This document shows, one piece after another, positions 1 through 5,267 of a DNA stretch of 7,531 bases. Below the pieces are notes generated by a model. It did not search any database, was not told the DNA's origin, and saw only the letters and a list, made by a program, of their open reading frames with translations. The translations under genes were made by a program, and so were the position numbers. Position 1 is the first letter of the stretch, and each line of letters begins with the position of its first letter. The DNA comes from JAAYAY01 sp964429355 (GTDB lineage: Bacteria > Planctomycetota > Planctomycetia > Pirellulales > Thermoguttaceae): assembly GCA_964429355.1 (NCBI GenBank), contig CAYSCH010000433.1:1-7531 (forward strand). Reading direction: 5' to 3'.

Positions 1-36
1 CAGAAGGCTTAGGCATGACAATTGGCCATCCATCGT

Positions 37-71
37 GGCTTCCACTGGGGCAAGCCCAGTGGCGGCCTTTT
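37..71 (+). terminator. Rho-independent-type terminator candidate
   Basis: A perfect 8-bp stem, CCACTGGG (42-49) with CCCAGTGG (55-62), closes a 5-base loop. The stem extends through a 2x2 internal loop by GGC (37-39) with GCC (65-67), and TTTT follows at once (68-71). Strong stem plus T run is the classical intrinsic terminator layout. A TAG at 10-12 in frame 1 could be the stop of an upstream gene that this hairpin terminates, but too little of that gene is visible to call it. Confidence 0.6.
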
Positions 72-95
72 CCTGGAATCACACAAGTCCATTTA

Positions 96-109
96 GGGCA
101 TCCATGCCC
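96..109. repeat. Small inverted repeat (hairpin)
   Basis: GGGCA (96-100) pairs with TGCCC (105-109) around a 4-base loop. On the minus strand it is followed by TAAAT, on the plus strand by no T run. It lies in the leader of the following gene pair. It may be a weak structure in the 5' untranslated region or chance in GC-rich DNA. Confidence 0.25.
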
Positions 110-211
110 GTGGGAAACTAGGGCTTCTTAGTGTGGAGGGAAGGCTGGGGGAAGAAGGCCTGTGCGGCGGCGAAGCGGCGCGACCAGTTCTGTGGTCGAG
201 CCCCGACCAAC

Positions 212-216
212 AGGAG
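212..216 (+). promoter_or_regulatory. Ribosome binding site fixing the start of the first gene
   Basis: AGGAG lies 7 bases before the ATG at 224. The reading frame is open further upstream to an ATG at 131, but that codon has no comparable site and the extra 31 residues are Arg/Lys/Cys-rich with no recognisable fold. The 224 start is therefore preferred. Confidence 0.6.
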
Positions 217-223
217 CCGAGAG

Positions 224-685
224 ATGTACAGAACCGAATGGGGGAAGGTGGGCTGGTTATCGGGTGGAATCCGTAGAATGCAGGGTGGGACACTGACTGT
301 GTTCGTGGAGGCATTGCTGTTCTTCGCACTGGGTACTGCCGTACTGGTTGGCCTGGTCTACGACCTGAGGCTGTATTACGGGATTGGTGCAAACGGTCAA
401 CCGCTCTACCAAGAGGAGTTTTCTACCAATGGGGCTGATCTCGGTGCGAGTCACACCTCGGTGGAGAGAGGGACCGGCGGGGCCGACTGGGGCCGGCATC
501 CTTCTCCGGCCGAGATGGTGTGTTTGGGCGACCGTTGCGTGACGGCATCAAGGACGCCTGAACCCTTACTTGCGCCGACTTCAGGCGAGGAGATGCCCGA
601 CGGAAAGGTGGGTTTTGGGCTGTTGAGGGGCAAGGCCGTGGAGCAGGGAGACGATTTGCCCAGTTCAGCCAAGCAACGTGATTGA
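224..685 (+). CDS. Small single-helix membrane protein of unknown function
   Basis: I do not recognise this 153-residue protein. Visible features are a basic N-terminus (residues 1-18), one long hydrophobic helix at about residues 24-46 (core FVEALLFFALGTAVLVGLV), then DLRLYY and a polar tail of about 100 residues rich in Gly, Ser, Pro and acidic residues, with a C-x4-C pair in it. The helix is immediately preceded by Gly-Gly (21-22), with hydrophobic residues at -4 (M19), -7 (I16) and -12 (W11) relative to the second Gly. This is the spacing seen in double-glycine leaders cut by C39 peptidases, although the usual Glu at -8 is a Gly here. The next gene encodes a C39-type peptidase and begins 5 bases after this stop (or overlaps it if its TTG start is used), so the two are very probably co-transcribed. 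The start is chosen from AGGAG at 212-216. By positive-inside reasoning the basic N-terminus would be cytoplasmic and the tail outside. Existence of the gene is likely; its function is unknown. Confidence 0.6.
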   Translation: MYRTEWGKVGWLSGGIRRMQGGTLTVFVEALLFFALGTAVLVGLVYDLRLYYGIGANGQPLYQEEFSTNGADLGASHTSVERGTGGADWGRHPSPAEMVCLGDRCVTASRTPEPLLAPTSGEEMPDGKVGFGLLRGKAVEQGDDLPSSAKQRD

Positions 686-690
686 TCGCC

Positions 691-1620
691 ATGAGAGACC
701 TGGTTTTGGCGAGCCTGGGCCTGGCAACGGTCTCGCTGGTTGCCCTTATTGGCGGGGTGCGTTTGGCTTGCGTTGCAACGCGCAGTCGGGTCAATGCTGT
801 GGCAACGGTGGGGGTTGCCTTGTTGCTGTGGTACGTTCTCCGGTATCACGGCACCTGGCAGATGGCACGACTTCTGCCGTTTTCGAGTGCCATCGTACTT
901 GGAAACTGGATTCCCATCGGCGGGGCCTTTTTTGCCGGACTGACACTGGGAGAATCGGCGATTCCCGGGTGGCGGCGTCTCGGCTGGGCAGCGCTGATTC
1001 TGATCGCGTGTGTGTATTCAGTCGCGTGCTGTTTTCTGGGGCACGTTTCCGAACGTGAACTGTCGGCGGGGAATGCACATTTCGGACAGCAGAACTGGCG
1101 GAGTTCCTGCGGCGCGTCGTGTGCCGCCGTTCTTCTGCAGCTTCACGGCATCGAAGCGACGGAAGGCGAATTGGTGAAACTCTGCCTGACCAGCCATCGC
1201 GGCACACCTGCCCTCGGGGTTTATCGGGGGCTGAAGATCAAGACGGCGGGTAGCCGGTGGGACGTCGAGATCGTCACATGTCCTTTGGACGAATTGCTGG
1301 CCATGGAGGGGCCCCTGCTGCTGCGAGACCAGATCCCGGAGGCCCGCCTGCTGGATGGAACCAAGGATGGCAAACGGATGGGGCGCCGGCTCGAGCACGC
1401 AGTGCTGTTGCTCGATGGGCGAGACCCTGACCATATTCGGATTCTGGATCCCGCTTCGGGAATCAGATATCCGGTCCGTTGGACGATCGAAGATCTTCGC
1501 GAGCGATGGCGAGGCGAGGCCCTGCGGCTGGTACGGAGGGCGGAGGAGGGGGCGACGGGAGGGGGGAAATCATGGAATAATGGAAAAATGGAAGATTGGA
1601 ATGGAGGACGAGAAAGGTAG
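691..1620 (+). CDS. Four-helix membrane protein with C39-type cysteine peptidase domain
   Basis: This 309-residue protein has four hydrophobic segments (about 4-27, 36-52, 62-86, 97-116) followed by a papain-like domain of the C39 type (about 120-283). The catalytic set is visible: oxyanion Gln134 exactly six residues before Cys140 in SSCGASCAAVLLQLHG, His236 in LEHAVLLLDG, and Asp253 in ILDPASG. C39 domains classically cut double-glycine leaders at the N-terminus of bacteriocin ABC exporters. Here there is no ABC transporter or ATPase domain, and the peptidase is at the C-terminus of a membrane anchor. Which side of the membrane it faces is not settled: the basic loops at 28-37 and 88-98 would be cytoplasmic if topology follows the positive-inside rule, placing the peptidase outside. 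The last 26 residues or so (284-309) are low complexity and lie partly in an 8-bp DNA repeat, so they are probably not part of the fold. ATG 691 is preferred; a TTG at 682 in the same frame overlaps the previous stop and would suggest translational coupling. No good Shine-Dalgarno precedes either. The substrate is unknown; the preceding gene is the natural candidate. Confidence 0.82.
   Translation: MRDLVLASLGLATVSLVALIGGVRLACVATRSRVNAVATVGVALLLWYVLRYHGTWQMARLLPFSSAIVLGNWIPIGGAFFAGLTLGESAIPGWRRLGWAALILIACVYSVACCFLGHVSERELSAGNAHFGQQNWRSSCGASCAAVLLQLHGIEATEGELVKLCLTSHRGTPALGVYRGLKIKTAGSRWDVEIVTCPLDELLAMEGPLLLRDQIPEARLLDGTKDGKRMGRRLEHAVLLLDGRDPDHIRILDPASGIRYPVRWTIEDLRERWRGEALRLVRRAEEGATGGGKSWNNGKMEDWNGGRER
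1573..1604. repeat. Short 8-bp-periodic TGGAA repeat
   Basis: TGGAA begins at 1573, 1581, 1589 and 1597, exactly 8 bases apart, with variable three-base spacers, and a shifted TGGAG follows at 1602. It falls in the last codons of the C39-type gene and gives a Trp/Asn/Lys/Glu-rich tail unrelated to the peptidase fold. It looks like the end of a degenerate simple-repeat tract that has been read into the gene. Confidence 0.6.
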
Positions 1621-1664
1621 TCTGAGCTGCCCCATCGCTTCACTCGTCCATCAATACAGGATTC

Positions 1665-1698
1665 ACGGTCGAACCGGGGGGCTGTTCGTCGACCGTTT
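1665..1698. terminator. Inverted repeat between convergent genes, possible two-way terminator
   Basis: ACGGTCGA (1665-1672) and TCGACCGT (1689-1696) form a perfect 8-bp stem with a 16-base G-rich loop. It sits in the 155-bp space between the peptidase gene and the 3' end of the convergent kinase gene, where a shared terminator is expected. A second inverted pair lies outside it: TCTGAG (1621-1626) and CTCAGA (1699-1704). The T run after the stem is short (TTT, 1696-1698) and the minus-strand side has none, so intrinsic termination is uncertain. Confidence 0.4.
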
Positions 1699-1775
1699 CT
1701 CAGAGCCGACAAAAGGCTGGCTGATGGCGAGCATCGCTGCCGGGAGAGAACTTGCCATTCTTCTGTGACGATCGA

Positions 1776-4301
1776 TTATTCGGGTTCGCCTGGGAGCTTC
1801 CTGGTGGCAATGAATTGACGAAGGGTCTCGGTGAGGCGGTTCATCTCGGGCTGGAGAGTCTGGAGCACAGCGGAGGCTTTGGCGAGATCCTGCTTGCGGC
1901 CCATCTGTTCGAGCTGCCAGCAGATATCGAAGACTCCGGTGGCTCCGAGACTGCGGCTGGAGCCTTTGAGGGCGTGGGCGGCGGCTTCGACCTGTTTGGG
2001 TACCAGAGAATCGACTGCGCGGCGGATGTTATCGAGGAGTACGGGGGATTCGGTCAGGTAGGCGTCGACGATGTCGGCGAGGAGGTCGCGATCACCGTCG
2101 ACGGAATGGAGGGCCTGGCTCCAATCGACGGGAGCATGTGTGTTTTGCATTGGTATTGTGCCGGCTCCTGTGTTCTGAAAGCGGGCTGCGAGGGCAGCGG
2201 CCATGGCCTGGTCGAGCTGGAATGCGCGAACCGGTTTGGAGACGTATCCATCCATACCGACGTCGAAGCATCGCTGCCGGTCGTCTTTCATTGCACGAGC
2301 GGTCATGGCGATAATGGGCACGTGCAGTCCGGTGTTTGCCTCGGCGGCGCGGATGGCTACGGTGGTTTCGTAACCATCCATTTCCGGCATTTGAACATCC
2401 ATGAAGACAAGATCGAATTGATCGGTTTCCATGGCATCGATCGCCTGGCGCCCGTCGGCGGCAACGATGACGCTGTGTCCTCGTTTTTCCAGCAAGCGGG
2501 CGGCCAGTTTCTGGTTCACGAGGCTGTCTTCGACCAGGAGAATGCGAAGGGGGGGAAGCTGGACGGACGCGGCCGCCACGGCTCCGTTTTCGTTACCCAG
2601 CGTCTTTCCTTCAGGCACCAGGGAGATAGGCATTGCGGCAAGGGAATGGAAGCGGGCCGTGAAGTGGAACTTGCTGCCGGATCCGACGGCGCTCTCGAGC
2701 CAGATGCGGCCTCCCATGAGTTGGACAAGCCTGGCTGAAATTGCCAATCCCAAGCCCGTGCCGGCATGGCGCCGAGTGGTGGAGCCATCGACCTGTTCGA
2801 AGGCGTCGAAGATACGGACCTGGTGCTCGGGGGGGATACCGATGCCGGTATCGATCACGCAGAAGTGCAGCATGAGCTGGTCGCCGGTCTCTTGGCCCGA
2901 TTCTTCCACTGGTTCGACCCGCAGAAGGATCTCGCCCTGGTCGGTAAACTTGACGGCGTTGCCGACCAGGTTGATGATCACCTGGCGAAGGCGCCCCACA
3001 TCGCCGACGAGCCAATCGGGGACATCGCGGTGAATCTCGCAGGCCAATTCCAGTCCCTTGCTGTGGGCCCGGACGTCGAGGGCCTTCATCGTGTCGGCAA
3101 GAGCCTCGCGCAGGTCGAAGGGCTCGTTGACGAGATCGAACTTGCCGGCCTCGATCTTGGAGAAGTCGAGGATATCGTTGATCACGGCCAAAAGGGCATC
3201 ACCCGAATCGCGAACGATTCTGAGGTAGTCCCTTTGCGAATCGTCGAGTTGCGTATCGAGGACGAGCTCGGTCATGCCGATGATGGCGTTCATGGGGGTG
3301 CGGATTTCGTGGCTCATGCTGGCGAGGAAATCGCTCTTGGCCCGGTTGGCCGTTTCGGCCGCCTCCTTAGCCTCGGCAAGCTGGGCGGTCCGCTGGCGGA
3401 CGCGCTGTTCGAGTTCCTCGTGGGCTTCCTGGAGAGCCTTCTCGGCAGCCTTGCGCTCGCTGATATCGCGTACGACGGCCTGGAGGATACTTCGCCCTTC
3501 CAGATCGACCCGCACGAGGAGCACGTCGGCGATGAAATCCTGGGCATCGGTGCGGCGGTGAACCCATTCGAACCGGCTCATGCCGGTCTTGAAGGCAACG
3601 GCGATGCGGGCGTCGGCGGCAGTGCGAGAATCGCTGCCATCGGGTTGACAGGGAGGCGAGAGCTGGCTGGGGTGTTTTGCTACGAACTGCTGCGGCGAGG
3701 AGCAGCCGAACAGGTCGAGGGTTGCCTGATTGCACTCGAGAAACTGCCCGTCGGCAAGCAGCATGATCGCGTCGCCGGTCGATTCGAACAAGGCGCGGTA
3801 GCGCGACTCGGACTCGCGGAGGACGGCTTCGGCCGCTTTGACATCGGTCACATCGACGGCCATGCCAAGGACAGCCGGTTCTTCGCTTTCGGCTGCCGTG
3901 TAGGGAATCTTCGTGACGTGGAGGATGCGGCGTCGACCGTGGGCATCGGTGAAGGGGAGTTGAGCGACGGTCATCGACACGTTGTTATCAATGACCTGGC
4001 GGTCGAAGTCGAGCATCTGGCGGGCTTCATCGGGCACGGGGTGGATATCGCATTGCCGGCAGCCGATGAGATCGACGACGGACTTGCCGTAGGCCTCAGC
4101 CAGGGCCCGATTGGCCAGGAGGAACCGGCCTTCACGGTCCTTGGCAAAGATCATGTGGGGAACGAGATCGAAGACCTGGCGCCAGCGCATTTCGCCGGCT
4201 CGGAGCATGGCAATCGTGGCGCGCAGATCGAGCAGTTGCTGAGCCAAGCAGGACTCGCCGTGGGGGACGTCGTTCGTATTTGGCAACTGTCTTTCTGCCA
4301 T
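1776..4301 (-). CDS. Hybrid sensor histidine kinase, PAS-PAS-HisKA-HATPase-REC-HPt
   Basis: This 841-residue cytoplasmic protein has no membrane segment or signal peptide. Order of domains: PAS 1 (about 38-155), PAS 2 (about 162-285), a coiled coil (about 282-322), HisKA with phospho-acceptor His331 in SHEIRTPMN, and HATPase with N box INLVGNAVKF (Asn448), DTGIGIP (484-490), F box IFDAFEQVD and GTGLGLAI (514-521). A receiver follows (about 585-700) with Glu591/Asp592, phospho-acceptor Asp635 in FMDVQMPEMDG, Thr667 and Lys689. A C-terminal HPt domain (about 725-830) has His776 in AAAHALKGSS. By family knowledge it autophosphorylates on His and relays His-Asp-His inside one chain, then to a separate response regulator; none lies in this window. 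The architecture is BarA/Arc-like at the output end but with PAS input instead of membrane sensing. PAS 1 carries C-x2-C-x2-H (81-87), which could bind a metal or be redox active, though this is inference. The start at 4301 is chosen because homology-like sequence begins just after it. The frame stays open to 4724, but that extension lacks domain character and runs into the divergent neighbour. No clear Shine-Dalgarno is present. Confidence 0.95.
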   Translation of the reverse strand: MAERQLPNTNDVPHGESCLAQQLLDLRATIAMLRAGEMRWRQVFDLVPHMIFAKDREGRFLLANRALAEAYGKSVVDLIGCRQCDIHPVPDEARQMLDFDRQVIDNNVSMTVAQLPFTDAHGRRRILHVTKIPYTAAESEEPAVLGMAVDVTDVKAAEAVLRESESRYRALFESTGDAIMLLADGQFLECNQATLDLFGCSSPQQFVAKHPSQLSPPCQPDGSDSRTAADARIAVAFKTGMSRFEWVHRRTDAQDFIADVLLVRVDLEGRSILQAVVRDISERKAAEKALQEAHEELEQRVRQRTAQLAEAKEAAETANRAKSDFLASMSHEIRTPMNAIIGMTELVLDTQLDDSQRDYLRIVRDSGDALLAVINDILDFSKIEAGKFDLVNEPFDLREALADTMKALDVRAHSKGLELACEIHRDVPDWLVGDVGRLRQVIINLVGNAVKFTDQGEILLRVEPVEESGQETGDQLMLHFCVIDTGIGIPPEHQVRIFDAFEQVDGSTTRRHAGTGLGLAISARLVQLMGGRIWLESAVGSGSKFHFTARFHSLAAMPISLVPEGKTLGNENGAVAAASVQLPPLRILLVEDSLVNQKLAARLLEKRGHSVIVAADGRQAIDAMETDQFDLVFMDVQMPEMDGYETTVAIRAAEANTGLHVPIIAMTARAMKDDRQRCFDVGMDGYVSKPVRAFQLDQAMAAALAARFQNTGAGTIPMQNTHAPVDWSQALHSVDGDRDLLADIVDAYLTESPVLLDNIRRAVDSLVPKQVEAAAHALKGSSRSLGATGVFDICWQLEQMGRKQDLAKASAVLQTLQPEMNRLTETLRQFIATRKLPGEPE

Positions 4302-4395
4302 GCGTAGCGTTGGCGGGAAACAAGAAGGCTCTCGAGCCGGTCCCGAAGCCGTTGCGGATCCAGAAATTCTCCGTCCGAGTGAGACCTGCGTGGTG

Positions 4396-4535
4396 GTCCG
4401 TGGACAGGTTCTCAAGGTTGCCACCATACCACAAAAGGGCGTGGGGGAGAATGGAAAGTTGGCGGCGGAACGGGTGCTTGCAGCCCCCCCTTTGTTTGGG
4501 TACGATACCGGCGGATCCAAGTCCGTGGCCGGTTC
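4396..4535. repeat. Direct repeat pair in the divergent intergenic region
   Basis: GTCCGTGG followed within 2-3 bases by GGTTC occurs at 4396-4411 and again at 4521-4535, in the same orientation and 125 bp apart. A second repeated word, GCGGATCCA with a palindromic GGATCC core, occurs at 4354-4362 and 4511-4519. All copies lie in the 248-bp space between the divergent kinase and Cys-rich genes. They could be regulator sites or remnants of a small duplication; chance is possible for each word alone. Confidence 0.3.
4478..4506 (+). promoter_or_regulatory. Weak sigma-70-like promoter candidate for the Cys-rich gene
   Basis: TTGCAG (4478-4483; three of six to TTGACA) and TACGAT (4501-4506; four of six to TATAAT) are separated by exactly 17 bases and would start transcription near 4513, about 37 bases before the ATG at 4550. 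The matches are modest. No similarly spaced pair was found for the divergent kinase gene. Confidence 0.3.
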
Positions 4536-4549
4536 GAGGGTCGTCTGCC

Positions 4550-4996
4550 ATGCTCGTCGACTGCCCCCACTGTTACGCGAGGGTTGTTCCCAAGGCCGAC
4601 GGGTGTTGCCCCGCCTGCCAGCAAAACTTGAGACTGGTGACGGGCACCGAATCGATGCGTGTGTCGTTGCGAGTGGCCCAGGGAGACATTCTCCCGGCGA
4701 TTTGCTGCGACTGCGGCGAGCCAACGGAGCGGGTCACGAAGGTGCAAGCGAGCAGGTCGGAACGGCGTGAGGGGACAAACTGGATCGAAGTGATTGTGTT
4801 GGGCCTGATGAGTTGGCTGGTTGCGGTCTACCTGATCCTGCGCGGCATCTCCGAAACGAACGTCATTGAAGTGCGGATTCCGCAATGCGAGCTCTGCGCC
4901 GCGGGCGGGCCTCCCAAGCCGGAGTACGTAGATTTCGGGAATGCCCGAATGACATTCGTCGTGCACAGGAAGCTGAGAGACGCCACGGGTGAGTGA
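4550..4996 (+). CDS. Small membrane protein with zinc-ribbon-like Cys pairs
   Basis: This 148-residue protein is not assigned a function. It opens with two CxxC pairs, C5-x2-C8 and C20-x2-C23 (CPHC and CPAC), an ordinary zinc-ribbon layout of the type that binds one zinc ion. A second Cys set follows: C52/C53-x2-C55 in CCDCGEPT and C113-x2-C116 in IPQCELCA. Between these two lies one strongly hydrophobic segment (about 79-98), predicted as a membrane helix. The C-terminal part (125-143) looks like a short beta-rich piece with a V-H motif. From memory, proteins with a Pro-x2-CxxCG block, a hydrophobic middle and a Pro-x-Cys-x2-Cys/His block are common in Planctomycetota and mostly unnamed. The start at 4550 is supported by GAGGG (4536-4540) 9 bases upstream; an open frame back to 4280 overlaps the kinase leader and is discounted. 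The gene stands alone, divergent from the kinase. Confidence 0.75.
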   Translation: MLVDCPHCYARVVPKADGCCPACQQNLRLVTGTESMRVSLRVAQGDILPAICCDCGEPTERVTKVQASRSERREGTNWIEVIVLGLMSWLVAVYLILRGISETNVIEVRIPQCELCAAGGPPKPEYVDFGNARMTFVVHRKLRDATGE

Positions 4997-4999
4997 ATG

Positions 5000-5035
5000 G
5001 CCTTGCGCGATTGCCGGATGAGATTTCGGCAAGGC
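5000..5035 (+). terminator. Stem-loop directly after the Cys-rich gene, weak terminator candidate
   Basis: GCCTTGC (5000-5006) is perfectly complementary to GCAAGGC (5029-5035). An alternative stem, TTGCCG (5011-5016) with CGGCAA (5027-5032), uses some of the same bases, so the two cannot form together. It begins 3 bases after the stop codon. No T run follows, so it may only mark the transcript end or act with Rho. Confidence 0.35.
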
Positions 5036-5135
5036 GATGACGACTCGATGGGACGGAGCTGATAGAATTCGCACGCAAGACACGGGCACAGCCAAACGCG
5101 AGGCAAGCCCACGTAGCGATCTTCATGACGACTTT

Positions 5136-5156
5136 CCTTCCGGGAATCCCGCAAGG
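5136..5156. repeat. Imperfect hairpin in the 4997-5267 intergenic region
   Basis: CCTT (5136-5139) pairs with AAGG (5153-5156), then one C-C mismatch, then CGGG (5141-5144) with CCCG (5148-5151) around a 3-base loop. It lies in the leader of the secreted propeller gene. No T run follows. Apart from this, the terminal stem-loop and weak promoter-like words, I see nothing convincing in this 271-bp stretch; the open frames there have no domain character. Confidence 0.25.
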
Positions 5157-5208
5157 CCATCCAGGGAGGGAATCGGAAAGCAGCTTTCGGACGATGCCAT
5201 GAAGCGAA

Positions 5209-5236
5209 TTGGCCAAGACACCCTTACCTGCAGAAT
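5209..5236 (+). promoter_or_regulatory. Weak promoter-like pair before the propeller gene
   Basis: TTGGCC (5209-5214; four of six) and CAGAAT (5231-5236; four of six) are 16 bases apart and end 31 bases before the GTG start. A better isolated -10 word, TAGAAT at 5063-5068 (five of six), has no good -35 partner. Either could be the promoter; neither is strong. Confidence 0.2.
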
Positions 5237-5253
5237 CGTAGGCGAAAGAAGAA

Positions 5254-5258
5254 AAGGA
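5254..5258 (+). promoter_or_regulatory. Ribosome binding site fixing the start of the propeller gene
   Basis: AAGGA is 9 bases before the GTG at 5268 and only 3 bases before an in-frame GTG at 5262. The 5268 start is therefore preferred; the two differ by two residues and both give the same signal peptide. Confidence 0.5.
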
Positions 5259-5267
5259 TAGGTGCTC

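Noticed and set aside
131..223. Upstream ATG start at 131 for the first gene
   Set aside because: No Shine-Dalgarno, and the extra residues look like translated leader; AGGAG at 212-216 supports ATG 224.
224..685. Type IV pilin-like (prepilin) reading of the first gene
   Set aside because: A Gly precedes the hydrophobic helix, but the Glu is at +7 instead of +5 and the residue after Gly is Thr, so the prepilin consensus is not met.
1355..1768. Plus-strand frame overlapping the end of the peptidase gene
   Set aside because: It lies out of frame over the His/Asp region of the peptidase and has no domain of its own.
1752..4307. Two long plus-strand open frames (1752-2738 and 2766-4307) opposite the kinase gene
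   Set aside because: They are the mirror of a GC-rich coding strand; their translations are Gly/Val/Asp-rich with no domain, while the minus strand encodes a complete kinase with all motifs.
4302..4724. N-terminal extension of the kinase frame up to an ATG at 4724
   Set aside because: The extra 141 residues are Arg/Pro/Ser-rich with no domain, and they overlap the start of the divergent Cys-rich gene. The ATG at 4301 comes shortly before recognisable PAS sequence.
5037..5261. Open frame of 74 codons before the propeller gene
   Set aside because: Its translation is polar with no domain, no Shine-Dalgarno precedes it, and it ends directly before the real start; most likely leader sequence.
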